In this document: positions 12,209 to 24,312 of the stretch, piece by piece
Layout: each line of letters opens with the position of its first letter
Position numbering within the stretch: the first letter of the stretch is position 1
Assembly (NCBI GenBank): GCA_001179505.1
Contig: CDMY01000320.1
Coordinates: 1 to 64,000 of the forward strand
Reading direction: 5' to 3'
Source of the DNA: Vitrella brassicaformis
Lineage: Eukaryota; Sar; Vitrellaceae
DNA length: 64,000 nt
The notes under the pieces: model-generated
Database searches by the model: none
Seen by the model: only the letters and a program-made list of their open reading frames with translations
What the model was told of the DNA's origin: nothing
Translations under genes and position numbers: made by a program

Positions 12209-12436
12209 ATATCCTGTATGGGGGTGCATGTGAGATGGGGACCATAGACAAACGAAACAGTGTCTCGTCGCAAGGCAGTTATGCAATGCAAGGGCTTCAT
12301 ACGGCTGGGCATACAAAAGAAGCTTCACAAACCCGTCGAACACATAACATCAGTCCACCATGAACAAACCGAGACACACACACGGCACAATCATGTAAGG
12401 CGCAGCTCACTGGGCGGGTCCAGGTGGAACAAGGGA

Positions 12437-15400
12437 TCATGAAAGGGGTCCTGCAGAGCACGCATCGACCTGAACAAACAACGAAACCTTAGAAATCCAC
12501 CTGCACATCTGCATGTGTGGCGCACCTGACGCTTGCAAGTGCCTGTCGCGTGGCGGCGAGAGATGTGCCTGTCATCTTTTGGGCCGTCACTCGGAGATAC
12601 AGGTCCTGCAATCAGGACACCAGAACGAGAATGGGGGTGTATCTGCGGACGTCGGCCTATGTGTCCGTGTCCAACCTTGACGGGTGGTTGTTTGCCCGAC
12701 ATGATAGAAGGCGGCGACATGAGACGTAAGTCGCCATACGAAGAGGAAGGGCGAAGCTCCGACACCTGAGGGGAGGGAGCATGGGTAACACATCCACAGA
12801 CGTACACATGCTTTAGGTGGTCAGCCCTGACCATTGTCTGCCTTGCTCTATCAGAAGGCGGGTAATACTGAAACCGACCCAATGGCCCTGAAAGCACCAG
12901 ATACACAGATTGATTGCCGTCTATCGTGTCTCCTTCTTCGAGCTCAATCTTGCCTCGTTCGACTCGTTCTGCCACGCCTCGGCCTTCTGCAGTGGCGCTG
13001 GTAGGCCGTGTTCTGGCTCCAGACACAGCACTCGACGGACGGGACACCGATATGTCTGTCGGCGCCCGAGGCGCTTCATGCGCAGGCGGCACACGGCTGA
13101 CAGACACCTTCCTGGCGCCCTCCTTGACGCGTTCCCGGTCTACTTCGCCTTCCCTGCGTGGCGGGAGGGGAGGCTTGGCCGATGTGGGACGGGCGGACGG
13201 GGCCTGCAAGCGGACAGGCGCATACGGAGACACGAAAATCATGAAGGCCAGAGGTCAGTGCGCACCTGTGTGGGTCTGTCCCTCATGCCGGGTGGAATGG
13301 CGAATTGCTCGGGGGTTGGCGGGCGCGCAGGGGCAGCGGGAGAGGCAGCGGGCGGTGCAGCGGAAATTATTGTGCACTGGACTGCGCGCTCTCTCGTCGC
13401 AATTTTTACTGGTGCAACAAGTGGGGGAGCAGGCATCTGCAGACACCAGGAGAGGCATAGACGCTCTCCTCGAATATCTGTCAAGATGTGTACCTGTGTG
13501 ATGAAGGCCTCAGACACATCGACATCGTACATGGTGCCCTCATCGACTGTCTCACGTCTGATCTCAGGCTCAGGAACCCTTGCCTCCGCAACCCCCTCAG
13601 CTTTCTGAGCCTCCCCTACCTCTGCCTCTTCTTGCTCCCCTGAATGAACACATGTATTCTCGGCTAGAATGTCAACCCTTTTGCTTACTTTTCAGCCTGA
13701 CCCACTCTTCCAGCTCTTCCAGGCCCTTTTCCTTCATAATCGAGACCGATGCTGCCTTCTCGACACGATACGCCAGCCTTGCCGCCATCGATGGGTGCTT
13801 CGGGGGACTGGGTGGGGGCGAAGGCGCTTTGGCCTTCTGTTGGGACGGCAGTGTGCCGAACTTGGCGTTGAGGAATGTCTCTTGGCCGATGTCGCATTGG
13901 GCGCCTTGCATCTCAGTTGGAGGGGCGTCGCATTGGACGGAGGCGTCATTAGGCGGAAGAGGTGGGATGAATTGGCTGAGAAGGAGAGCATGACATTGCT
14001 TTCATTGAGAGCAAGGACAAAGACGGCTATTTTGCTTACCCACTCGCGTCCATCTGTGGGGTGCCGCCGCCTACGGTTCCCCTGGGCTGCCAGCCAACAA
14101 AGGAAGGGTATGTACATCAGGTTGGCTGGCAGCAGGTGATGGTACCTTTGACATCCTGAGCATCTGTTGGAGGCTCTCTTGTTTGTCCTGTGCTTGCTCC
14201 AGCTTCTTCTGGAGCCGATAAATCTCCTGCGAAAGAGCTACCATTCCTACAAGCGGCCACACCCCCATACCACCAAGATATCTACCCCTTTCAACGACAG
14301 CTTTTCGGTGGTGAGCTTTTCGATCTCTTCGTCCTTCTCCTTCATCGATGGCGCCGCCGTGTCGCCCCCCTCCGTCTCCTCGCCTGTCTCCATCAGCCAC
14401 TGCTGGCCCTCCAGGAAAAAGATGTCCAGCTCCTTCTTCATCTCACGCACTGATCGGTCGACCCCCACACAAAGAGACACGTCTGGCTGCAGATGGAAGG
14501 TGTGTGTCACGCCGTTTTGTTACCGAGGTATTGGGGAAGGTGGATAGAGTACTTGGCGATCATTTCCCGCAGGTGGTTGGTCTCGCGGTAGTACCCGCGG
14601 CGGAGAGACTGGAAGCGACGCAGGAGACGATCATGACCTTACAAGAGATAAAGAGGACCGACAGCCAAAAACCATTCTCTCACCCCCCTTGCGTTGTCTT
14701 CTTTTGCCTACGTGCCGAGAGCTGGTGATGTCTGCCATTGAGCTCCCCCAAAATCTCGCACAGATACCCCATGGATGTCACAGACATCTTCGGTCTCCAA
14801 GCGTCATCCCTCCTCTCCCGCCCGGTCGTCGCGCTCCGAGGTCGCAGCGACACTGCAGTCGGATGTGTGCCCATCTGTGGGCCTGGCGAGGCTGACCTCG
14901 GCCTGTGGAAAGCGGACTTGGGTCGGCCGCCTTCCTGCGGGCTGGAGGCCGTGGTTGGTGGCGTGACAGGGGTGGGGAGGGAGAGAGGGGGAGTGGAGGG
15001 CGACCCATTGAGGATGGACAGGAAGAAACGGCCGAAGAGCTGACGGGGGAGAGCCAGAATCACATCGGAAGTGGGACAGACACGTGGGTTGTCGGTTTGC
15101 TGTATGTGTCCTCACCTCGAGGATGGAGTGAGTGGCCCACTGGACCTTCTGTTGCACCTCGTGGATATGGTGGGCTGCAACAGCCGGCAAATTCTGATGA
15201 AACACGGGACAGACAGGACAGAGACGCACCGCCACAGAATTCATGAGCCACTGGCGTCTCCATCTGTTGTGTCTGCAAGTGGGGCCCACCTTGATTTGGT
15301 GCGCGAATACTCGCTGCAGCTCGTCCTGGAAAATCTGGCACATCTGTGTGATCCTCTCGCTGTAGGACATCCATTGCGTCCCAGCGTCCAGTTTCCAATC

Positions 15401-15637
15401 GAGGCAAGCCAGCGGTGTCTGCTGCTCGTCGCCGCCAGGCTGTCCGTGTCGAAAGCCTCCCTCTATGGCAGCCGTCACACTTGGCTCTGCAAGGACAATC
15501 CTGAGGCAAACACAACAGTCAGACCCAACGTCCTATGTAGACAGTCAGCCATACCTGTGCTCCGTCTCAGGCGAAGGGACATCGCCGACGTGGCCTGGGA
15601 GGGCGGCGATTCGGACGGAACGCGTCGTCTTCGACAT
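12437..15637 (-). CDS. Coiled-coil and low-complexity protein, function unknown
   Basis: Fourteen exons chain in frame to 799 codons: 15637-15555, 15500-15290, 15193-15116, 15039-14712, 14637-14524, 14449-14286, 14226-14146, 14081-14040, 13998-13689, 13639-13494, 13436-13266, 13203-12808, 12765-12526, 12469-12437. The N-terminal third is helical (SYSERITQMCQIFQDELQRV, EVQQKVQWATHSILE, LFGRFFLSILNGSP). Next are a Pro/Ser/Arg-rich segment and a strongly charged coiled coil (EMKKELDIFFLEGQQWL, EIYRLQKKLEQAQDKQESL). The C-terminal half is disordered Pro/Ala/Ser-rich sequence with RPTSAKP-like repeats. No catalytic motif was seen. The last 11-codon exon is a phase-consistent choice; a longer in-frame read to 12391 is possible. 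It is divergent from the BDP1-like gene. Confidence 0.65.
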
Positions 15638-16095
15638 GATTCAAGAGCTGGCCCTGGTGTTTAGTCCGACCCACCACTCACACTGCGATGGGGCTGCGGC
15701 CGAAACCGTTTGGCCAGGATTGCGACCTAAGGGTACCGGGGGTTTTACGGAAACCGAAGTGATTTCTATGCTCCCCAAGCCCTAAATCGCAGTGATGAGC
15801 AAAAATCTCCTCCTACGCTGTTTTTCATCCCTTCTTTCGCTTGGTGTGTTTGAGGACCGACAAGGAGAAGCCCATCCAAGGACGTCCCGTTGAAATCGGG
15901 TGAGTCCTGCGATTTTGCCAAGCTCGCATTCCGAATCAGTGAAGGAGAGGCACAGGAAGGCCGAATGGACGCACAGTATGCCTTCGAGCATGAGAATGTA
16001 GCCTCTAGTGTGTGCATAAGACCCATCTGTCTTCATATTTTTGCCTCTTGCTGCCATGATTGGTACTTTGTGTGCATGTTGTGCCTTTCAGGCGC
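15638..16095. other. Divergent spacer, no gene seen
   Basis: This 458-base spacer lies between two head-to-head genes. It holds no microsatellite of note and no chainable exon. It probably holds both promoters and 5' leaders. A CTTTCAG just before the ATG at 16096 could be a leader-intron acceptor. Confidence 0.4.
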
Positions 16096-19000
16096 ATGTC
16101 GAGCAACCAGCCTCAGCCTCCCGTCAATGGAGAGGTCCACGTGGCTCCATCGAGGCCGCAGGCGACCGCTCCTCACCCCATGATGACCAGACTGGTCTCG
16201 CTCGTCAAGGAGAAGCCCATCCAAGAGTTCAGGGAGGCGATCAAAAAGTAAGACGCACATAGGGATGCCAACACATGCACCAGGGGACGCCACAGAGAAG
16301 GGAGGCCGTCCGATGAATGTCATTCACTCGTGATTGCTCTGTCCTTCTGCCCTTCTGTCTGTGTCGTGTGATTGACGTACGTACGTTGATTCAGTGAGCC
16401 TCCCGAGCAGTGGACTCGTGTTGACGCGTTTCGGAGCAACCTGGCTAGCTATGCTGTGCAGCGGACCAACGAGCACGAGGCCATCGAGATCGTCGACGAG
16501 ATGTACATCAAGGCCAACGTCGAGCCATGGGCACTTGACCACGCCGCACAGAACGCCCTCTTCTACGCCGCCAGCTACGGCAAACCCCTGGTCATCGAGC
16601 ACCTCCTGGGCCAGTCCGGCTACCGACACAAGTTTGACGCCAACGCTCGGGACAACATCGATGGCCTGGCCCGCACGCCCGTCTTCTGGGCGGCCGGGAG
16701 CCGCAACAACGCGCCCGAGAAGCACGCCGAGGCCATCCGTATGCTGGCAAAGTACTGCAAGCCGGCGGGGCTGCAGATCCGCACCAACAAGTTCAATGAG
16801 TCGGTGCTCCACTACGCGGCACACGCCGGCTTTGCCGCTGCTGTCGAGACACTCCTGGAACTGGTCAGTCAGCCAGGACACACACGACAGACAGGAAGTC
16901 GAGGAGAAAGAAAGGCGATTGATGATCGACCAACCACCCACCCACTCGAGCTGCGCACGTTTCCATCCATCCGCCTGTCTGTCTGTCTGTCTGTCTGTCT
17001 GTTGGATGCTGCATTGCATCAATCAGGGTGTGAAGCCGTCGCAGGGCAAGGCCAAGCACCTGCCGTCACACTACATCCGCAACAAGGTGCCCGGCTCCCA
17101 GGTCAAGGAAGACAGCCCCCAGGAGATCGCAGAGAAGGAGCGCCTGCTCTTCGAGGCGGAGGCACACTCAGGCAGGCACCGCAGCGCAGCTTCGAGCGCC
17201 GCACTGGGCGGTGGCAAGGGCAGCAAATCCAAAGGGGGCGGTGGGGGACGGTCCAAAAAGGGTGGCGGTGGCTGGAGAGGCAGAAGCCGGGCTGGATCGC
17301 AGGCGCTTCAGGTCGCCCCGGTAGCTCTCGCTCCAGCGGCAACGCAGAGCCCCACCTTCGCGGACGCGTCGCAGATGGCCAACCTCAACCTCTCGGCCGT
17401 GTCGCCGTCTGTGAGTGGCGTTGGTGAGCACAAGCAGCAGCCGCCGTCGGAGGGGCTGCCGTTGCCGCCCCCGCCTGGTCTGCCGCTGGTTGGTGGTGTG
17501 GGATTGCGTGATGGTGGTGCGAGTGTGAGTGCCGGCCGGGCGCAGAGCAGTGCGTCAGGCTCTCTGACCGGGCTGACAGGTATCAAAACTCAAGGCTGGC
17601 TGGCTGCACAGAGGGAGGGAGGGAGGGGCGGTTGGATGTGTGGACCATGTGTGTGTGTGTGTGCGTGTGTGTGTGTGCGTGTGTGTATGTGTGTCACAGT
17701 TGACGAGACGGGTGAGCCCCGTCGGGTGTATCGTTTGTCGGTAGACCTGTTGGGTAGCCACTACCCAGCCGATTCACAGGCTCTGGAGGTAGCCACACCA
17801 CACACGTATACACCGACAGGCACCGCTGAGCGGCTCTCACTCTGCCGACCTGCGTGTGCTGTTGCTGATTCATGCAGTTGTTTGAGCGTCTGTACCCCCA
17901 GTTTGCCAAGTGGGACAAGGCGGCCCCCTTTAAAGATCCACGCCCTGTCAACAAACCTCCCAACAAAAAGAAGGGCAAATCCGCCGCCGCCAAAAGCAGG
18001 GTACACACACACACGCACACTCGAGGGTGGTTCACAGGGCACCATGAATGGTGCATCTGTTCTCTCATTCATCTCTCACCTCTCCCAGGACCCGTGGGTG
18101 CAGAAGTGGGAAGGCAAGGCCAAAGCGTAAGGGACAGACTTTCAAGACAGTGCACCACACAGACAGACACAGGGAGACAGACAGCCTGACCACTGCCTGC
18201 CAATGTCATTTTTGCATGGCTCATTCTCTCTGTGTCTGTCTGTCTGTCTGTCTGTGTGGATATGTGGATGTGTCAGTTTCTGCAGGGACATGTGCAAGAG
18301 CATGAATTGCAAGCTGCTGCTCAACGCGGCCAAGGTGCTCGAGTTCGACGCCATGGACTTCTTCACACCCGAGGGCGAGGCGGAGCACAACCTCACCTTT
18401 ACCGAGGAGGTCCACAAGGCCACCGAGAACCGCGTCAGCCTGACCGACCTGCCCTATGGCTTCGAGCACTACCAAAAGAAGCTCAACAACGGACAATACA
18501 AGTGGCTCAGGGTAAGTGAAGGCCACACACTTACAGAGGGAGCGAGGGACGGATGGGTGGCTCATCTGGTGCGTGTGTGTGTGGTGCTGCAGGATATGGT
18601 TGAGGATTTCAACATCTGCATCAACAATGCGCGCAACTACGGCCAGTCCAACGGCAACCAGCTCTGGATCGACTCGGCACACGTCACCCGCGAGTACTTC
18701 GACCAGGAGTTCAAGGTCAACCAGCTGCAGCAGTTCCTCGACGCCGAGAACCGCATCTTCAACCACCCACCACCCCCACCGCCCCCACAACCACAGGAGC
18801 CACAGGAGCCACAACAGCCACAGCAACAGGAGGGCCCTTCTGCGTCTGCATCTGCGTCGGCATCAGCCGATGCCCCCGCCCCGCCCCCTCCCCCACCCAC
18901 GGAAGAAGACACCAAGGTCAATGGTGTGGGAGGGAGTGACGAGGGCGCCAGCAACAGGGGCCAGAAGAGGACACGTGACGATATGGAGGGGGAGCATGGC

Positions 19001-19393
19001 GGGGAAGCGGGTGAGGCCGAGGGCGAGGGAGTCGGTGTTGTTGAGCCTGATGCTGCCGGTGATGGTATCGGTGACGGTGACGAGGCGGATGAGGATGCTG
19101 AGGCGGATGCGCCCGATGAGGATGACAACATGGGCGAGGATTGCGCCCCCAGTGGCAACGAGAAGATGCCCGACGACGAGGCAGGCCCACCGCCCGCCAA
19201 GAAACTGCACGTCGAGGTGAGTGAGCGAGCCAGAAAGACAGACAGACAGACACACGTATACAGCCGACTGGACCGGATCCACTGTGTGTGTCAGAGCCCG
19301 AAGTCCCACGACCACCCCATGTCGAGCGGTGACAGTGGGGACCGCTCGGTGATGCCGAGCGATCACGACGTCACCATGGGCACTGCCGAATGA
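16096..19393 (+). CDS. BDP1-like: Ankyrin-repeat plus bromodomain protein, BDP1-like
   Basis: Nine exons: 16096-16247, 16395-16863, 17027-17579, 17700-17788, 17878-18000, 18089-18126, 18277-18511, 18593-19216, 19295-19393; 793 residues. The N-terminal part carries ankyrin-type repeats (AAQNALFYAASYGKPLVIEH, ARTPVFWAAGSRNN, NESVLHYAAHAGFAAAVE). A Gly/Lys/Ser-rich and Pro-rich linker follows. Exons 7-8 then hold a divergent bromodomain: the ZA region, LPYGFEHYQKKLNNGQYKWL, then DFNICINNARNYGQ with the acetyl-lysine Asn in the INNARNYG motif. The tail is poly-Pro, Ser/Ala and very acidic, with a basic KRTRDD stretch. Ankyrin followed by a C-terminal bromodomain is the layout of apicomplexan BDP1, a nuclear acetyl-histone reader that controls gene sets such as invasion genes in Plasmodium. 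The role here is inferred from that layout. Confidence 0.8.
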
Positions 19394-19727
19394 GCTAAGA
19401 CACCAAGACCCAGATACAAGACAAGACAACACAGAGGAGGAGAGGCCACTGAGCCACTGTAATACGTACATTCCTGGTTAACGGTGAATTCTTCGTGGGT
19501 GCGTGCGTGCGGCTGCATGACTGAGTGAGTGAGTGACCGAAGTTTCTTTTGAATGAGTACTGGGTGGGCAAATGGGTGGGTGGACGGGGGGACGATCGAT
19601 GTGTAATGGGCCGACTGACTGACTTTTTTGACTCAAGGAGGATGGAACGAGCCGGCCAGACTCAACTCAGAGAGCGATTCCTCCTCCGTATTAGGCTTGT
19701 CAACACCTACCTGCATACCTGCAGACG

Positions 19728-20067
19728 GGGGGGGGGGGGGGGNNNNNNNNNNNNNNNNNNNNNNNNNNNNNNNNNNNNNNNNNNNNNNNNNNNNNNNNNN
19801 NNNNNNNNNNNNNNNNNNNNNNNNNNNNNNNNNNNNNNNNNNNNNNNNNNNNNNNNNNNNNNNNNNNNNNNNNNNNNNNNNNNNNNNNNNNNNNNNNNNN
19901 NNNNNNNNNNNNNNNNNNNNNNNNNNNNNNNNNNNNNNNNNNNNNNNNNNNNNNNNNNNNNNNNNNNNNNNNNNNNNNNNNNNNNNNNNNNNNNNNNNNN
20001 NNNNNNNNNNNNNNNNNNNNNNNNNNNNNNNNNNNNNNNNNNGGGGGGGGGGGGGGGGGGGGGGGGG
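19728..20067. other. Assembly gap: 300 N flanked by poly-G
   Basis: Bases 19743-20042 are N, bordered by G runs 19728-19742 and 20043-20067. The true length is unknown. The G runs on both sides suggest the assembler failed in a poly-G/poly-C tract. Open frames spanning it are meaningless. Confidence 0.97.
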
Positions 20068-21290
20068 CCAACACGGACATGCACAGAGGCACCCATTCCC
20101 GACACGTATGGATGATACGTGCTGTGTCACTTGGCATTGCCCCGCACCCCCTCTCCCCCCCTCCCCCATCGTACTGTCGGTCTATCGCTTGCTATACTTA
20201 TTTATTTCATCGTACTCTATGATTGCGTAAGCAGAGACGTTCGACATGTCGTGCATGCGTGACAACGCAACCACCTACCTGTATTTGTGTTATCTCGCCA
20301 CTCTCTGCCTGCGTACTCTCCCTCTCCCCCTCCCCCTGCCCATCCCCAATGCACTGCCGTCAGGTGGTTTTTGCCCCAGCAGACTCACGTGCGCGTGTGC
20401 ATGTTGTCGTGTCGACGGTCGGTGTCTTTTTCTCCATGATTTCACCCATCCTTTCGTATCACCCCGCCCTATCTGCCCATCCATCCATACACAATGACAC
20501 TGACTGACTGCTTGTCGACCTGCCTGCCTGCCTGCCTGCCTGTCCGCCCACCTACCTACTTGGCTTGACTGACTTCTCTGTCTGTCTGTCTGTCTCGATT
20601 TCGCTTTACAAAGGCCGTGTAGCAGTACAGGGGTATGGGGATCACTCACTCACTCACTCACTCACCAAAAGGCATCACTGATTCGTGGCGACCTCGTGGC
20701 GCACAGGGTGTGGCTCCGTATCACATTCTGCCATCAGGGGCGGACATGCAGGCCATATCGGGGCTTGCCCCAGCTGCATGTGCGGTCCTGAATGGATGGA
20801 TCTGACAGGGAGCGCTCACTGGGGTCACGATTCATGACGCCTGCGAGCAGTTGCATTTATGTGTTTTGCGAACATGTATTGACCGCTTCCATGCAGTGCA
20901 ATTGCCTGATTCGTTTGCCTCCGAAATACAATCACCTTCCCCACATCGGAGGGTACTGGCGTTGTCGGCAAGGCCGCGCCGGCTAGGACGACTTGGCCCC
21001 CCGCGCATGGGCATGCATGCGCTTTCTCCCGAGTCCCTATGCTGCGATGAGGCTATCCTCTGCTGCTGTAGGCATCACCCTTCACGCACATGCAGTATAC
21101 TTCAGCCGGTGTGCAAAGGCGTCCGAGGCCTCACCTCTTCGCCTCATTTTCACCTCGTGAAGCCAACGATGACTGACGAGGTGGCGACCATCGCCGCAAT
21201 AAGACTGCGGGAAGGCCCCCAGGCTGCATTTACGTCTCAAGGTATTTACCTTGCAGCTGCTGAAAGGAGGCCTCCTCACATTGTTCTACC
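20068..21290. other. Spacer, no supported gene
   Basis: About 1.2 kb after the gap. It has pyrimidine-rich tracts and CTGC, TGTC and ACTC short repeats to about 20,670, then less repetitive sequence to the ATG at 21291. No exon chain or family motif was found. It probably includes the 5' leader of the glycosyltransferase gene. Confidence 0.5.
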
Positions 21291-23300
21291 ATGTTTCGGC
21301 GGGTGATTCCAGCAGAAACGGCACTGCCCTTCCTCAAACGAGATCTTTCTGCAGCCAAGTACCTCAAACGAGATCTTTGGCCTCTCCCGATGGTTGCCCT
21401 CCTGGCTTCCCTCTTCGCCGCTCTCCTGGTCCTCAACTCACTGATCCTCAACAAACACAGGATGCAGCACGGCAAAGGCAAACACGTGAAAATGCAGCCT
21501 TCTTATCCCAGGCCTGATGCCTCCTCTCAAGCAGCGAGGACGGTGACCAATTCGCCGGATTATGGGCCAGCGGACAGGCGGCCTCCGGGGTATGGGGACG
21601 ACAAGAAGGTGTTTTCCCTCGCACCGTCGGGCCTTTGGGCGGGCAAGTGCCGATACTGCAGGCTCCGAGTGCATCACTATTTGCCCTTCAGCCCGTTTGT
21701 TGATTTCCTGAAGCGACAATTCGACACGGTCAGGTTCGATGTGGCCGCTTCCTGGATGCTGCTACCGCCTCTATGTGCCGCTGCCAATGAGGATGCGGTC
21801 GCGTTGTGCCGTTCTCTCACCCATCATTCTACCTCTATGTGTGGAAGGACAATCGTGTCTTTCTTGGCGAAGCCAGAGGGCCAGAAACAGACGAGAACTT
21901 TCCCTTGCGGAGCTGCTTTGTTGTGGAGAGGGCCGTCAACGGTCAAGCCGGTTTGTCCTTCCGCAATCTGTACAAGAAGGACCACTACCTGGTCCATGCG
22001 AAACAGAAGGAGCTGGGCTTTGCAAGTCTTAATGCGACTGACACGGCCTTTCGCGAGGCCGCTTCCTTCTCTCGCCTGCCTGCACCCCTGCCGCCTTCCC
22101 TTCTGGCCAATGCGTCGCTGGCTCGGGCGCTCATCACTCCTTCATCTGGTGCCGACATGCCGGCACACGTGAGGATTGTTGCCTTGTACAGCGTCTCGTC
22201 GCCTGGGTCCGCCAATACACACCAGGACATGCTTCTCCAGCAGTACGTGAGGAGTGCTTTGGCCACGATGCAGCCCAGAAGGCCTTACGAAGTGCGAACC
22301 AAGATTATCGATGTCAGGGGTGATGGAGCTTTCAGGTGCGCAGAAAGACAGGGAGCGCAATCTGATGTTTCCTGTGCTGATTAGGACGTCTTCATGGTAT
22401 GATGCCATCCACGCTCAGGCGACACTGTGGGCGCAGGTCGCTGAGCAACACATGCAAACAAGCGCATCCGACAGCAGAGTGGCTGCCGCCATTGTAAGCC
22501 CTCGAACACGCATCTCCCACTGCCGTGCCCAATGCGTGTGTTGTGTTCATGCGCAGGTGGGCTCTGATATCGACGTGCAGTTCTTTCCTCGCTGGCAGCG
22601 GCACGTGGAAGGCTGTCTCGCTCACAATGATGTGTGCTTCCAGCGCGAGAGGCCACTCAACACGGGATTCTTTGCCATGAGGTGCACAAACGCGACTCTC
22701 GCTTTCTGGCGGGCGGTGAGAGACATGGTGCTGTCTTATCCTGGGGGGCGCTTCAACCAGGTACAGGGTCACACAGGAGGCATGATGAGCTTTTCTGATT
22801 CTTTTCTCCTCTGCAGTTTGCCAAAGTGGTTGCGTCTTCCCACCCTGACGTCTCCATTCCATGGACCACCTTCCCATACGAAATCGTACACTCAGGAAAG
22901 GTCAGCCAGCGAACAGAAGAGTCGAAACAGAAACCGTCTTTGCTCTCTTTGTGTCTCAGAAGTTCGCCTGGCCGTCGATGGTTGTGCATCACGCTGTTGC
23001 AGCTGGCCCGCCAGAGAACAAGACAGCTATCCTGCACGATGTGCGCAGCACTTACTTCCACACGTGAGCCGAGAGAAGCGGCGTGCAAGCAAGCCTCATG
23101 GCGTCTTTCCTTTATGCAGGCAAAACTATCGAGAAAGCGAGCTGCGGAAGCTGCGCCAGTCCCAGCCCTATGTGCGTCAGGTGGCTGGCAGCATCTGCGC
23201 GTATGGCCTGGGGCTGACGAATGGGCACTCTCGCCTTACTGTGAATGGAAGCAGCTCATCAAGATGTCCCACGTTCGACGGCATGGTCGAAGTCATTTGA
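21291..23300 (+). CDS. Type II membrane glycosyltransferase with AbfB-like beta-trefoil; apparent frameshift
   Basis: Exon 1 (21291-22335) begins with a short cytoplasmic arm, then one membrane anchor (LPMVALLASLFAALLVLNSL). An AbfB-like beta-trefoil follows (FDVAASWMLLPPL, HPSFYLYVWKDNRVFLGEA, FRNLYKKDHYLVHAKQKEL, AFREAASFSRLPAP). Later exons 22385-22493, 22557-22760, 22817-22900, 22960-23063 and 23120-23300 encode a nucleotide-sugar transferase fold with a DxD metal site (VGSDIDVQFFPRW), then RPLNTGFFAMRC and FWRAVRDMVLSYPGG. A Golgi-lumen enzyme is expected; donor and acceptor sugars cannot be read. The trefoil needs a change of frame near 21,790-21,806 (one base missing or two extra). No plausible intron fixes this, so it is an assembly error or a lesion. 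Confidence 0.68.
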
Positions 23301-23657
23301 TGGGCCAGTTAATGGGGCGAGATCTCGAAATTCGTGCGTGCGTCTGTGTGTTTGTGTCTGCGTGTTTATGGGCAGCTCCGTGTCAGCATAGGCTGTGCGT
23401 GGGATGGAAACACTGATCAAAACTGATGAGCGTCCTTGCTGGTCCTTGCTGCGTCTTTGCTGCGCGTGGGTGCGCGTGGAGCACAGCACCTGAGCCACGA
23501 CGTCTTTGGTGCGAAAGAGACGAAATCCTGTCCGAGCGGCCGGCCGTTGCAATTGCCGTTGCGGGCCAGAGGGCTCAACGCCCTCCCCCTCCCCTCTCCC
23601 TCTTTCCCCCCCACTCCCACGTTCTGCAGCTGATTTCTCCCACACCCCATCGAATCG

Positions 23658-24312
23658 ATGCAGTGCACCTTCCCCTCCCTCCTGGTGGCGATTCTCTTCG
23701 GCGGCTTTCTCGCCTCAGCCTCAGCGCAGTATGACATGCACCTTGCCATCCGATGCCGCAACGGGGCAAGAGATCCAGGATGTTTCTCGACGGCAGTCAT
23801 TCCTGGCTACACAGGTCGGTGGATGGGCAGACGAAAGGCAAAGGCGAAGCCGGAGGTGGCTGATGCGTAGTGTTTGGTTGCGTTGTACCCGCAGGTGTGA
23901 GTCACGCTGTGACGCTGGGCGGGCGGCAGATACAGGTGCCCTGGAACTCTCCCATACTCCCTTACTACACAGGGGCCAGCAAGGTGAGGCAGGCTCAGTT
24001 CCCTCCCCTGTACGTCCCATGACCATTCTGAGTGCTCGGCATCCTGTGTGTGAGCAGTACCAGAACAAGATCGGTGTGTTGGGCAGCAGAGAGTATCCTC
24101 GCCGTGGCTACAACCTCTCCAGGTTTCCCTTCGCCCGCTCTAGGCCCACGCGGACCTTTAGGGGGGTGTGGGACAGACGGGGCATTGGGAGCTCATGGAG
24201 TCGCTCACGGGGCATTGGCTCACGCTTTGGGAGGCTCTTTCGGCGGCGGATGTCCACGGCAGCTGCTGGGGCTGCCCGTGATGCGCAGCGAGAGACGCTG
24301 GCCGTGGCGTGA
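23658..24312 (+). CDS. Small secreted basic protein, unknown
   Basis: Three exons (23658-23814, 23895-23983, 24058-24312) give 166 residues. The N-terminus is a textbook signal peptide (MQCTFPSLLVAILFGGFLAS, then ASAQ). The mature part has two Cys in exon 1, then HAVTLGGRQIQVPWNSPIL, and ends in an Arg/Ser/Gly-rich domain with RSRGIGSRFGRLFRRRM. No family was recognised. It sits 357 bases downstream of the glycosyltransferase in the same direction. Confidence 0.6.

Noticed and set aside
12914-13608. Large plus-strand open frames opposite the 12437-15637 gene
   Set aside because: Antisense shadows of GC-rich exons; the minus-strand exons chain in phase over 14 exons.
19549-20230. Open frames crossing the N gap
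   Set aside because: Most of their length is unknown sequence; the translations are artefacts.
22754-23088. Minus-strand open frames over the glycosyltransferase
   Set aside because: The plus strand has the DxD motif and matching splice sites; the others are shadows.
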